Assembly (NCBI RefSeq): GCF_000426185.1 | Contig: NZ_AUEW01000001.1 | Coordinates: 124,001 to 188,000, forward strand | Reading direction: 5' to 3' | DNA length: 64,000 nt | DNA from: Cellulomonas sp. URHD0024 | Lineage (GTDB): Bacteria; Actinomycetota; Actinomycetes; Actinomycetales; Cellulomonadaceae | In this document: positions 49,398 through 61,175 of the stretch, piece after piece | Position numbering within the stretch: the first letter of the stretch is position 1 | Layout of the letters: each line of letters starts with the position of its first letter | Program-made: the position numbers and the translations under genes | Notes under the pieces: generated by a model | What the model saw: only the letters and a program-made list of their open reading frames with translations | Told to the model about the DNA's origin: nothing | Databases searched by the model: none

Positions 49398-50575
49398 GCG
49401 ACGTCCGGAAGGGGCTGGCCGGGGTCGTCGCTGACGTCACCGCCGTCTCGAAGGTCAACCCCGAGACCAACTCGTTGCTGTATCGGGGATATCCGGTGCA
49501 GGAGCTGGCCTCCACGCAGCCGTTCGAGGCCGTCGCGTACCTGCTGTGGCACGGCGAGCTCCCTGATGCCGACCAGCTCGCGGGCCTGAAGTCGGCGGAG
49601 CGCCGGCTGCGCAGCCTCGATCCCGACGTCCGGACGGTGCTCGACATGCTGCCGCTCGACGCGCACCCCATGGACGACCTGCGCACGGCCGTGAGCCTCC
49701 TGGGCGCCGTCGACCTGGCCGGCTCGGGCTCGGTGCTCGACGCCGGCGGGAGCGCCGACGACAACCTGACGCGCTCCCTGCAGCTGTTCGCGGCGCTGCC
49801 CGCGATCGTCGCCTACGGCCAGCGTCGGCGGCGCGGCCTGGACCTCGTGGAGCCGCGCGACGACCTGGACTACGCGGCGAACTTCCTGTGGATGACCTTC
49901 GGAGCGGAGTCCGACGAGACCGTCGTCGACGCCTTCAACCGGTCGATGATCCTGTACGCCGAGCACTCGTTCAACGCCTCGACGTTCACCGCCCGGGTGG
50001 TCACCTCGACGCTCAGCGACCTCTACTCCGCGGTCGTCGCCGCGATCGGTGCGCTCAAGGGCCCGCTGCACGGCGGCGCCAACGAGGCGGTCATGCGCAC
50101 GTTCGAGGAGATCGGCGACGCCGCGGCCGTCCCCGCGTGGCTCGACGCGGCCCTGGGAGAGAAGCGCAAGATCATGGGCTTCGGGCACCGCGTCTACAAG
50201 CGCGGCGACTCCCGGGTCCCCACCATGAAGGCCGCCCTCGACAGCCTCGTGTCGCACTTCGGCCGCCAGGACGTCCTCGACCTCTACACGGCGTTGGAGG
50301 ACGAGTTCGTCGCGCGCAAGGGGATCTACCCGAACCTCGACTACCCCTCCGGGCCGGCCTACGACCTGATCGGCTTCGACACGCCCACTTTCACGCCGAT
50401 CTTCGTCGCGTCGCGGATCACCGGCTGGACCGCCCACATCCTCGAGCAGGCGGCCTCCAACGCACTCATCCGTCCGCTCTCGGAGTACGTCGGCCCGGAC
50501 GAGCGGCACGTCGAGGGCTACGTCCCGCACGCCGACGAGCTCGCCATCGCGGACCGCCCTGAGGAGGCCGGCTGA
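49394..50575 (+). CDS. prpC: 2-methylcitrate synthase
   Basis: A 393-residue citrate-synthase-fold enzyme condensing propionyl-CoA with oxaloacetate. The catalytic His regions are NASTFTARV, KGPLHGGANEAVM and GFGHRVYKRGDSRVP with Asp in YPSGPAYDLIGF. Length matches methylcitrate rather than hexameric citrate synthase. Last gene of the prp operon; the product ends the pathway entry for propionate or odd-chain fatty acids. Confidence 0.96.
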   Translation: MSDVRKGLAGVVADVTAVSKVNPETNSLLYRGYPVQELASTQPFEAVAYLLWHGELPDADQLAGLKSAERRLRSLDPDVRTVLDMLPLDAHPMDDLRTAVSLLGAVDLAGSGSVLDAGGSADDNLTRSLQLFAALPAIVAYGQRRRRGLDLVEPRDDLDYAANFLWMTFGAESDETVVDAFNRSMILYAEHSFNASTFTARVVTSTLSDLYSAVVAAIGALKGPLHGGANEAVMRTFEEIGDAAAVPAWLDAALGEKRKIMGFGHRVYKRGDSRVPTMKAALDSLVSHFGRQDVLDLYTALEDEFVARKGIYPNLDYPSGPAYDLIGFDTPTFTPIFVASRITGWTAHILEQAASNALIRPLSEYVGPDERHVEGYVPHADELAIADRPEEAG

Positions 50576-50666
50576 GAGCCCGCGGCACGGCAGCTCATCC
50601 AGGGCAGTCAGGATTCCGCAGGGGGTGAAATCGGACATCTCGGACCTGTCGACCCTGCATCCTCAG

Positions 50667-50703
50667 TAGGGTCGCAGCATTCGCTGATGACTCGGGGGCA
50701 GCC
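50667..50703 (+). promoter_or_regulatory. Promoter and leader of the RCC1 gene
   Basis: TAGGGT at about 50667-50672 serves as -10; a ~25-base leader with GGGGGCA ends at the GTG at 50704. A 128-base gap separates the gene from prpC, so it is not part of that operon. Confidence 0.45.
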
Positions 50704-53700
50704 GTGCGAGCAAAGCTGACGTGGGTTCTGGCCGTTGCTCTGCTCGCGATCGTGGGACTCGTCGCGCCACCGCCGGCGTCCGCGGCGGACACCCTGATCG
50801 ACCCGGTGACGATCACCCCGGCGAGCGGCGCGGTGACCGGTGGCACGACCCTTCAGATCGACGCACCGGCATTCGGCTGGAAGGCGATCGACTCCGGCGG
50901 TCGGCACACCCTCGGGCTCGCGCAGGACGGGACGGTCTACGCCTGGGGCAAGAACGATCTCGGCCAGCTCGGTACCGGCACGAACGCCGACACGACGCTC
51001 CCGGTGCGGGTCGGCCTGCCCGCCGGCCTCCGGTTCAAGGCTGTCGCCGCCGGCCTGAGCTTCTCGATGGCGCTGGCCGAGGACGGGACCGTGTGGTCCT
51101 GGGGTGCCGACGAGTCCGGCCAGCTCGGGCTCGGCTCGATCGGGCCGGCCGTCAGCAGTCCCCAGATGATCCCGCAGCTCACCGGCGTCACCCAGATCAC
51201 GGCCGGCGACCAGTTCGCCGTCGCCGGCACGGTCGACGACGTGTTCTCCTGGGGTGCGAACGGCGCGGGCCAGCTCGGACTCGGCGACCGAGAGCTCCGG
51301 GGAGCGCCGACCGTGGTGACGGCCGTCCGGCCCTACGGCCCGTTCGACAAGATCGTCGCCGGATCACGCCACGTGATCGCACTCTCCTTCCCGTACCTCG
51401 TCTACGGCTGGGGCGACAACTCCTTCGGGCAGCTCGGGACGGCCGTCGGAGCGCAGGAGTCCACGGCGACGATCCTCTTCGCCGGCAGCCCACGGGGTGG
51501 ATACGACGACGTGTTCGTCGCCGGGGACAGCACCTTCATCGTGACCACCCCCAACGTCTGGGCGCTGGGCCGCAACGACCAGGGCCAGCTCGGGCTCGGG
51601 ACCTACACCCGATCGTCGGTCGCCACGAGCATCCCGTTCACCGAGGGACGGCTGCAGCCGTCCCAGCTCGTCGGAAGTGGCAGCCACATCGTCGCGCTCA
51701 TGACCAACGGCGACCTGTGGACGTGGGGAGACAACCGGTCCGGCCAGCTGGGCCGCCCGGGGATCGCCCGCTCGGCGACACCGACGGCCGTGCTGCGGAA
51801 CGTCCCGGACGCGCAGGTCGGCGCGGGTACGGGCACCACGACCGTCGTCTCCGGAGACGGGTCAGCCTCCGGATGGGGTGCGAACGACGCCGGTCAGCTG
51901 GGCGACGGCACGACCGTCTCACGGACGTCGCCGGTCGCCGTCCGAGCCCCTCTGCAGCTCGCGCAGGTCAGCCTCGGCGGGGCCGTCGTGCAGAACCTGA
52001 CTCAGGTGAGCCCGACCCGGTTCACGGGCAAGGCGCCGAGCATCGGACGGACCGGGACGGCTGACCTGCGTCTCGACACGAGGACCGCCACCGGTGCTTC
52101 CGGCCCCGCAGGCGTGGTCCCGAGTGCCTACACCTACACGAGCACCCCACCGCCGGACGTGACATCGACCGTCGTGCCACCGGTGACCGTCGGGACGCCG
52201 TTCTCGTACACGATCCCGACGATCAGCACCACACCGGTCACGTTCACGCTGCAGCTCGCCGACGATCTGCCGCCGGGCATCACGTTCAGCAGCTCGACCG
52301 GCACCTTCTCGGGGACGGCGACTGCCGCGGGGGGCGGGTCCGGCACCGTCACGGCGACGAACGCGAACGGCAGCGTCACCTTCGCGACGAGCGTCGTGAC
52401 GCTGGTGCCCCCGACACTGGAGGCGAAGTCTCTCGCACCCGCTGCGGCGGGGCGCGGGTACAGCGACCGGATCGCCCTGACCTCGGGCGGCACCGTCGAC
52501 GTCTCAGTCCACGGCGGGACGCTGCCCGACGGGCTGACCGTCGGGGTCGTCCAGCCCGAGACCTGGTCTGACTCGGGGTACGTCGAGGTCCGAGGGACGC
52601 CGACGACGCCAGGCACGGGGTCGTTCGCGCTGACGGTCACCGGTCCCGGCGGTTCGGCCACCCGGTCGTTCGGGTACGTCGTGGGCGTCGCGCCGCGGAT
52701 CTCGACGCCCGCACCGCCCTCGGCGGCCGTCGGTGTGCCGTACGGCTACACCTTCCTGGCAGCCGGGTCCGCCCCTGTGACGTATGGGGTCGCATCCGGG
52801 TCGCTGCCGCCGGGGTTGGCGCTGGACGCGACGACGGGCACGCTCACCGGGACCCCGACGGCGACCGGTCGCTTCGACATCGTCCTCGCGACGAAGAACG
52901 CCTACGCGACCGAGACGGTCGACGTCGTCCTGCGGGTCAACGGGACCGGCTTGTCCGCACCCACCACGCCGTCCGTGGGCGTGCAGGAGGGTGGCGTGAA
53001 CACCACCGTCAGCACGCCGTCACCCAGATTCGTCGAGCTGACCACGACGGGGGCTGGGAGCCTCGGGATGACAGCCGACGGGTACGTCTGGGCGTGGGGG
53101 ACCGGGGCTCGGGACGTCCTGTCCGACCGAGGGACCGACGTCGACCCGCTGGTGCCGTCGCGTGTCGCCCTCTCGTTGCCCGCCGGGGTCAAGGTTGCCC
53201 ACCTGGTTCCTGGTTCGCTGACCTCGTTCGTCGGGACGGACGGCGCCGTCTGGCAGGTCGCCGCCGACCCGGCGACGACGTCCGGTGTCCGCTCGACCAA
53301 GGTGGCTGTTCCCCTGCCTGCCGGTGTCACCGTTCGCAGCGCCGGAGCAGGCACCGGTCACACCCTGGCGCTGGCGACCAACGGAACCGTGTGGGCCTGG
53401 GGGACGAACGCGAAGAACCAGCTCGGCGACGGCACCACCATCGACCGGGCCGTACCCGTCGCCGTCCCCTTCCCGACCGGGACCAGCATCGTCAACGTCA
53501 GTGCCGCGGGCGACACGTCGCTCGCGGTGGACAGCACCGGGGCCGTGTGGTCGTGGGGAGTCGACGTGACGACACTCTGCGAGTTCTGGGAGGAGTGTGT
53601 GCGCCCGCAGAACTCGACCCCGAAGCGCCTCGCGACCCCAGCCGGCTTCAGTGCGGCCAGCGTCGCCGCGGGACCGTTGGCAGCGTTGGCCATCGCCAGG

Positions 53701-55092
53701 GACGGCACCCTGTGGTCCTGGGGTGACGACCTGTACGGCGAGACGACCCACGGTGCCGGGGTCGCCCGCGTCCCGATTCCGTTGGCTGCCGGCGAGACGG
53801 TGAGGACCGCCTCCCTCGCCAAGGAAGGTGGCGTCGCGACCCTGTCGAACGGGGACGTGTACCGGTGGGGCCGGCGCGAGTGCGGACGAGGACTCGGGGT
53901 CGAGGACTGCGGCCGCTTCGACGACGGGGGAGTGTACGAGGCCCCCACCCGCGTCCCCGCACCGGTGGACGTCGACGCGGTCGCCGGGACGGCGTGCACC
54001 CAGTGCGGGCTGGCTCTCACGACTGACGGCAGGGTGTGGGCCTGGGGCAAGAACGTGAACGGGCAGCTCGGTGACGGCACGACGGCGTGGCTGGAGTCCC
54101 CGACTCTCAGCCGCGCTCCGTTCGCCGTCACCGGAGTCACGTTCGACACGTCCACAGCCAAGCTCGTCGGACCCGCCGGCAACGGGAAGGTGAACGTCCT
54201 GACGCCCGCGCACTCACCCGGTGTCGTGGACGTCGTCGTCAGCTCGACCCGCCCGGACGGCGCTCCGGGACCCGCCTTGCGATTCAGCGGCGCCTACACC
54301 TACGGGATCGCGCCGACCCTCACGAGCGGGAACCCGCCGGCTGCCCTGACGAAGGTGCCGTACTCGTTCACCGTGAAGGCCACGGGAACGGGACCCGTGA
54401 CGTTCTCCGTCTCCGCCGGTTCGCTTCCGGCCGGGCTGACGCTGAACGCCGCCACCGGAGTCATCTCCGGCACGCCGACGACCGTCCAGACGAGCGCGTT
54501 CTCGATCCAGGCGTCGAACGCTTTCGGGTCCCGCTCCGCCGCGTACTCGGTGGCCGTGACCGCCGGCGTGAGCCCCAAGATCACGTCGGCAGCACCCAAG
54601 GCTGCGTTGACCAAGATCGCGTACTCGTTCCCCGTCACCGCCTCGGGCACGGGGCCGATCACCTTCTCGGTCGCCGCGGGCGCCCTGCCTGCAGGACTGA
54701 CCCTGAGCGCCACCACCGGCGTCCTCGCCGGGACCCCGACGACTGCCGGGACGGCCACCTTCACCCTGAAGGTGGCCAACCCGTGGGGGTCGTCCACCGT
54801 CGGCTACACCATGGCCGTCACCGCGGGCACCGTCCCGACGATCACCACGACCGCCCTGACGGCACCGGTCGTCTCGGTCCCGTACTCCTTCAAGCTGGCC
54901 ACCACGGGAACCGCTCCGCTGACGTTCTCCGTCGCGGCCGGTGCGCTGCCGCCCGGCCTGACGTTGAGCTCGTCGACGGGCGTGATCTCAGGGACGGCGA
55001 CGACGGTCGGAACCACCTCCGTGACCATCAAGGCCGCGAACCCCTGGGGGAGCTACTCGCGCTCCCTGAGCCTCGCGGTCAAGAGCGGCTGA
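50704..55092 (+). CDS. Secreted RCC1-repeat and putative-Ig-repeat protein
   Basis: A 1,462-residue secreted protein. A signal peptide (LTWVLAVALLAIVGLVAPPPASA-AD) is followed by a TIG-like strand (DPVTITPASGAVTGG), about seven RCC1 blades (58-430; repeated TVYAWGKNDLGQLGTG pattern), a Ser/Thr/Pro-rich link, He_PIG Ig-like repeats (about 480-760), a second RCC1 set (780-1130) and three more He_PIG repeats (1200-1462). The repeats GPVTFSVSAGSLPAGLTLNAATGVISGTPT are near-identical, so they should be recent duplications. No sortase or LPxTG anchor is seen; it is probably released or held non-covalently. Function is likely binding. Confidence 0.88.
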   Translation: MRAKLTWVLAVALLAIVGLVAPPPASAADTLIDPVTITPASGAVTGGTTLQIDAPAFGWKAIDSGGRHTLGLAQDGTVYAWGKNDLGQLGTGTNADTTLPVRVGLPAGLRFKAVAAGLSFSMALAEDGTVWSWGADESGQLGLGSIGPAVSSPQMIPQLTGVTQITAGDQFAVAGTVDDVFSWGANGAGQLGLGDRELRGAPTVVTAVRPYGPFDKIVAGSRHVIALSFPYLVYGWGDNSFGQLGTAVGAQESTATILFAGSPRGGYDDVFVAGDSTFIVTTPNVWALGRNDQGQLGLGTYTRSSVATSIPFTEGRLQPSQLVGSGSHIVALMTNGDLWTWGDNRSGQLGRPGIARSATPTAVLRNVPDAQVGAGTGTTTVVSGDGSASGWGANDAGQLGDGTTVSRTSPVAVRAPLQLAQVSLGGAVVQNLTQVSPTRFTGKAPSIGRTGTADLRLDTRTATGASGPAGVVPSAYTYTSTPPPDVTSTVVPPVTVGTPFSYTIPTISTTPVTFTLQLADDLPPGITFSSSTGTFSGTATAAGGGSGTVTATNANGSVTFATSVVTLVPPTLEAKSLAPAAAGRGYSDRIALTSGGTVDVSVHGGTLPDGLTVGVVQPETWSDSGYVEVRGTPTTPGTGSFALTVTGPGGSATRSFGYVVGVAPRISTPAPPSAAVGVPYGYTFLAAGSAPVTYGVASGSLPPGLALDATTGTLTGTPTATGRFDIVLATKNAYATETVDVVLRVNGTGLSAPTTPSVGVQEGGVNTTVSTPSPRFVELTTTGAGSLGMTADGYVWAWGTGARDVLSDRGTDVDPLVPSRVALSLPAGVKVAHLVPGSLTSFVGTDGAVWQVAADPATTSGVRSTKVAVPLPAGVTVRSAGAGTGHTLALATNGTVWAWGTNAKNQLGDGTTIDRAVPVAVPFPTGTSIVNVSAAGDTSLAVDSTGAVWSWGVDVTTLCEFWEECVRPQNSTPKRLATPAGFSAASVAAGPLAALAIARDGTLWSWGDDLYGETTHGAGVARVPIPLAAGETVRTASLAKEGGVATLSNGDVYRWGRRECGRGLGVEDCGRFDDGGVYEAPTRVPAPVDVDAVAGTACTQCGLALTTDGRVWAWGKNVNGQLGDGTTAWLESPTLSRAPFAVTGVTFDTSTAKLVGPAGNGKVNVLTPAHSPGVVDVVVSSTRPDGAPGPALRFSGAYTYGIAPTLTSGNPPAALTKVPYSFTVKATGTGPVTFSVSAGSLPAGLTLNAATGVISGTPTTVQTSAFSIQASNAFGSRSAAYSVAVTAGVSPKITSAAPKAALTKIAYSFPVTASGTGPITFSVAAGALPAGLTLSATTGVLAGTPTTAGTATFTLKVANPWGSSTVGYTMAVTAGTVPTITTTALTAPVVSVPYSFKLATTGTAPLTFSVAAGALPPGLTLSSSTGVISGTATTVGTTSVTIKAANPWGSYSRSLSLAVKSG

Positions 55093-55198
55093 CGGTGGTC
55101 CGGCCTGGTTGCTGGGGATCTGTGGGCGCCACGATTCCCGCCGAACGGGTACCGATGGTCCCTGCCGCCGGTCCGCCCCTGCATGGCACGGTTCAAGG

Positions 55199-56032
55199 GT
55201 GCTGACAATCGACGAAGCCATGGACCACCAGGCGGACTACGCCGCCGCCAAGGTGGGGATGACCCGCCGGCCGTGGGCGTATCTCGTGCAGGCCGCTCTG
55301 GCGGGCGCCTTCATCGGGGTTGCCGTGGTCCTGATGTTCTCGGCCGCCGGGGGGCTCGCCCTCGCCGGGTCGCCGGTGACGAAGCTGGTCCAGGGTCTGG
55401 TGTTCGGCGTGGCGCTCACGCTCGTGTTCGCCGCGGGCGGTGAGCTGGCCACCTCCAACATGATGACGCTCACGCAGGGCGCGATCCGCAAGACCATCGG
55501 CTGGGTCGCCGGGGGACGGACGCTCGCCTTCTCGTTCGTCGGCAACCTCGTCGGTGCGGTGGCCTTCGCGGCGATGGTGCACGCGTCCGGGGTGCTCTCG
55601 AGCGAGACGCCTGGCGGCAGGATGCTCGCCGGGATGATCGAGGCGAAGAGCCACGAGTCGAGCAGCGAGCTGTTCTGGCGGGGGGTGCTCTGCAACATGC
55701 TCGTCTGCCTCGCGATCTGGTCGGCAGCGCGCCTGCGCAGCGAGACCGCCAAGCTCATCGTGATCTTCTGGTGCCTGCTCGCCTTCATCACGTCAGGCTT
55801 CGAGCACGTGGTCGCCAACATGACGACCTTCTCGCTCGGCCTGCTCGGTGGCGTCCCCGGTGCGACGGCCGCAGCGTTCGGCCACAACCTGCTGTTCGTC
55901 GGTCTTGGCAACCTCGTGGGCGGCGCGCTCGTCGTCGGCGCCGCCTACGCGCTCGTGGCCGGCCGCCCGACGCGCTCCTCGGACGACCAGCTCACCGACG
56001 AGGCCGGTGAGCTGGTCGAGGCTCAGGCCTGA
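55199..56032 (+). CDS. Formate/nitrite transporter family protein
   Basis: A 277-residue protein with six helices, a pentameric channel fold. Hallmarks: AYLVQAALAGAFIGVAVVLMFSAAG, then GELATSNMMTLTQGAIRK, and FEHVVANMTTFSLGL (the Asn-Met-Thr segment of the pore). It passes small monovalent acids such as formate or nitrite. The start is uncertain: GTG at 55199 or ATG at 55220; upstream frames to 55109 have no conserved residues. Convergent with the glycosyltransferase gene. Confidence 0.85.
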   Translation: MLTIDEAMDHQADYAAAKVGMTRRPWAYLVQAALAGAFIGVAVVLMFSAAGGLALAGSPVTKLVQGLVFGVALTLVFAAGGELATSNMMTLTQGAIRKTIGWVAGGRTLAFSFVGNLVGAVAFAAMVHASGVLSSETPGGRMLAGMIEAKSHESSSELFWRGVLCNMLVCLAIWSAARLRSETAKLIVIFWCLLAFITSGFEHVVANMTTFSLGLLGGVPGATAAAFGHNLLFVGLGNLVGGALVVGAAYALVAGRPTRSSDDQLTDEAGELVEAQA

Positions 56033-56039
56033 TCCTGCG

Positions 56040-56055
56040 CGGCGCTCACGCGCCG
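56040..56055. terminator. Short hairpin between convergent genes
   Basis: CGGCGC-TCAC-GCGCCG, perfect six-bp stem at 56040-56055, overlapping the stop of the minus-strand gene and eight bases after the transporter stop. Could end transcription both ways. Confidence 0.45.
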
Positions 56056-57091
56056 AACCAACGCTCCACCTGGTCCACCACGGCCGCGTCGAACTGGTCG
56101 TCGCTGTGCCGTGCGCGCAGCCACTGCGCGAAGCTGCCGCCGGCGGCCACGTCGGCCTCCCGGCGACAGGCGTCGGGCTCGGTGACGGCGCGGTACAGCA
56201 TCGCCTCGGCCTCCGCGGTCGTGCGGTAGAGGAACGGGTAGGACGTCGGCAGGATCGCCCTCGCCCACGGGCGGTCCGGGAGCACGCCGACCGCACCCGC
56301 GACGAGCGCCTCGATGTACTCCAGGCCGTAGGACTCCTCGGTCGCCGTCGCAAGGAAGGCGGTGGTCCGCGCCAGGGCGGCCCAGTAGTCCTCCCGGGTC
56401 GCGGTCAGCGGGCCGACCCAGGCCCAGTCGCGCAGCGACAGCCGCATGGCCGTCTCCGACGCGAGGTGCGACTCGTGCAGTCGTGCCTCGACGCGCAGGG
56501 GAGTGCGTCGGGCGAGGCGTTCGACCACGTCGAGGAACACCTGTGGCTGCTTGCGCTCGGAGAGGTAGATCGCCGGGTAGAGGACCACGGGGACGTCCGC
56601 GTCGCGACGCGGCAGCACGTGGTCGAGGCGGATGCCGAGGTTCACCCACGCCACGTCCGCCTTCTCGGCCAGGGCCGGGATGGTCCAGCGATCGACGATC
56701 TCGTGCACCTCCCCGGCGGTGCGCTCGGAGTTGGCGAACGTGGGGAAGAGCGCGCACGAGAGCGCGACCGCGGCCCGCTCGACGGGATGGGTGATGCTCG
56801 ACGTGTTCTTCCAGACGAAGTTCATCACCCGCGGCTCGCGCCCCGAACGGGCGAGCGCACGCCAGATGCTCATCGACTCCAGCGCCGCCATGTTGACCAC
56901 GACGTGCTCCGCAGGATCGACGAGCTCGAGCGGACGGACGGCGAAGCCCACGCAGCTGCGGGGCACGTCGCCGATCAGGAGCGAGCCGGGGAAGATCCGC
57001 AGGAGCCGTCGAACGAGCGTCGAGCCGGCGTCGTGGTCCGACACGTGCCCGTCGGAACCGACGTGGGCGTCCGGGTAGTTGATCGCGATCT

Positions 57092-57095
<4 letters not shown>
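56046..57095 (-). CDS. Glycosyltransferase, GT4/GT-B type
   Basis: A 349-residue GT-B protein. The start MKIAINYPDAHVGSDGHVSDHDAGST is like other actinobacterial Rossmann-type glycosyltransferases; the donor site ATEESYGLEYIEALVAGAVGVLPDRP with the EX7E-type acid pair is the GT4 signature. The first ~180 residues form the acceptor domain. The GTG overlaps the hppA stop by four bases (GTGA), so it is translated with the pyrophosphatase. The sugar and acceptor are unknown. Confidence 0.8.
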
Positions 57096-59605
<2,510 letters not shown>

Positions 59606-59970
59606 GGGGTTCCCCGATTCTCTTGGCGTGGTGCTACACCACGAAGGTTGTCGGCTCGCTGACCTGCGGTACCAGGGCCGTCCGGCCCTGTGCCGGCGGT
59701 CGTCTCGAGGCTGACGATTGCCGTCTCGACGGAGGTGCTGACAACGAACGGGTCGATCGCGACGCCGCGCCCCGCGACGGTGTCACGGTGCTGCACGCCA
59801 CGAACTACGACGGGGGAGAGGCCGCACCCGGGACACCGACGGTGGCGACCACGCCGGACGTGTTCGCGGAGGCCGCATGCTGCGACCTCCGCGGGTGCGG
59901 CAGTGTCGCCCGGCTCACGCGAACCAGCGCCACGACGTTGGCGTCGAGCACCCTTCCCTTCGCTCGAGAG
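59606..59970. other. 365-base region upstream of hppA
   Basis: No gene is convincing here. It holds a terminator of the dehydrogenase (59865-59893), a hairpin GTGGTG-CTA-CACCAC at 59628-59642 close to the hppA start, and a direct repeat CGTCTCGA at 59701-59708 and 59722-59729, exactly 21 bases apart. The repeat and hairpin may be regulator sites for hppA. Confidence 0.4.
59865..59893 (-). terminator. Hairpin after the sugar dehydrogenase
   Basis: 12 of 13 pairs between 59865-59877 and 59881-59893 (cgcggaggccgca / tgcgacctccgcg) around a three-base loop, 78 bases after the dehydrogenase stop on the minus strand. It separates the sugar-acid operon from hppA. Confidence 0.6.
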
Positions 59971-60984
59971 TCAGAGACGCGGATCGACGTGGATCTTCGG
60001 GCCGAGGCCGGCCCCCTGGGGCCGATTCCCCGCCAGAACGGCCCCGACTCCGTCCATACCGACGGTCGCTGCGACGAGGTGCCTGGGGTCGGCGGAACCG
60101 TCGGCGTAGAGCTCGATGGTGCCCGCGAGCCCCGGTGAGGCGCTGAGCACGCCGACGGCAGTGACGTCCGCCAGGGCCAGGGTCCGGGTGTCGATGAGGC
60201 TAGGGCTGCCGGCCAGTCCGACGTAGACGACGCGTCCGGCGGGCTCCACCAGCTCGAGCGCGCGGGCCGGAAGCGATGGGGCGTTCGAGCAGTCGATGAC
60301 GGCGTCCCAGGGAAGGTCAGGGAGTGCGTCCTCGGTCCAGACGCCGTCGAAGCCGAGAGTGCGGGCGTACTCGATCGATCGCCCCGATCGGCCCATGAGG
60401 TGCACCTCGGCGCCGACGGAGCGGGCGAACGTCGCGGCGAGCAGCCCGATCGTGCCCGGACCGAGCACGAGGAGCCGGTCGCCCTCGGACAGGTCCGCGC
60501 CCCACACCGAGCGCAGCGCGTTGCCACCCGGCTCGACGAGCGCGCCGAGCGTGTCGTCCACCGAGTCGGGCAGGGCGTGCAGCGACGTGGCCGGTACGGC
60601 GAGCTGCTCGGCGAGCGCCCCGGCGAAGCCACCCCGGATGCCGACCTCGAACCGGGACGCGCAGACGTGCTGGTGCCCGGCGCGACACCGGCGGCACGAG
60701 TCGCAGCCGAGCATCGTGTCGCCGGTGACCCGGCGGCCCAGCCAGCGTCGGTCGACGCCGTCGCCGACGGCCGAGACGGTGCCCATCCACTCGTGGCCGA
60801 GCCGAAGGGGAAACTCCGCGAGGCCTTCGTGCAGGTACTGCATCTCGCCGGTGAAGAACTCGACGTCGGTGCCGCAGACCCCCGCTCGTTGCACGTCGAC
60901 GACGACGCCTCCGGGCCCGGCGACGGGCGGCGGAACGTCCTGCACCTCGAACTCGCGAGGCCCGGTGAGAACGAAGGCGCGCAC
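59971..60984 (-). CDS. Zinc-dependent sugar dehydrogenase (MDR family)
   Basis: A 337-residue medium-chain dehydrogenase. A GroES-like part has GVCGTDVEFFTGEMQ and GHEWMG, the catalytic Zn ligands (Cys, His-Glu), the structural zinc cysteines CDSCRRCRAGHQHVC, and a Rossmann part with LLVLGPGTIGLLAATFARSVGA. It resembles glucose/galactose/L-arabinose-type dehydrogenases that oxidise C1 to a lactone. GTG at 60984, two bases after the stop of the FAH fragment; no clear ribosome binding site, so translation may depend on that upstream frame. Confidence 0.85.
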   Translation of the reverse strand: MRAFVLTGPREFEVQDVPPPVAGPGGVVVDVQRAGVCGTDVEFFTGEMQYLHEGLAEFPLRLGHEWMGTVSAVGDGVDRRWLGRRVTGDTMLGCDSCRRCRAGHQHVCASRFEVGIRGGFAGALAEQLAVPATSLHALPDSVDDTLGALVEPGGNALRSVWGADLSEGDRLLVLGPGTIGLLAATFARSVGAEVHLMGRSGRSIEYARTLGFDGVWTEDALPDLPWDAVIDCSNAPSLPARALELVEPAGRVVYVGLAGSPSLIDTRTLALADVTAVGVLSASPGLAGTIELYADGSADPRHLVAATVGMDGVGAVLAGNRPQGAGLGPKIHVDPRL

Positions 60985-60986
60985 GG

Positions 60987-61154
60987 TCAGCGTGGTCCGA
61001 GGACGGTCCGGCGCTGGATGCCCAGCCCGTCGATGAGGCAAAGCATCTGGTGCGGCCTCGCGATCGGCGCGCCGACGACGTCGGACAGGTCGACGTAGGT
61101 ACCCCCGTCGATACGGGCGACAGGCTCTTTCGCGCCGACGGCGCCGATTCGCAT
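60987..61154 (-). pseudogene. Remnant of an FAH-family hydrolase/lyase gene
   Basis: A 55-residue frame starting MRIGAVGAKEPVARIDGGTYVDLSDVV, a good match to the N-terminus of fumarylacetoacetate hydrolase family proteins, then GAPIARPHQMLCL, which corresponds to the family's ARPxQxLCIGLNY motif, and an abrupt end at TVLGPR. A full gene would be about 280 residues. The middle and nearly all of the catalytic domain are lost. Intact homologues act in such sugar-acid cassettes. It lies between the lactonase and dehydrogenase genes in the same direction. Confidence 0.7.
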
Positions 61155-61175
61155 GAGGTGCACAGCTTCTCCGGT

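Noticed and set aside
59690..60109. A 139-codon frame upstream of hppA
   Set aside because: Overlaps the end of the dehydrogenase gene and its terminator; composition is that of a shadow frame.
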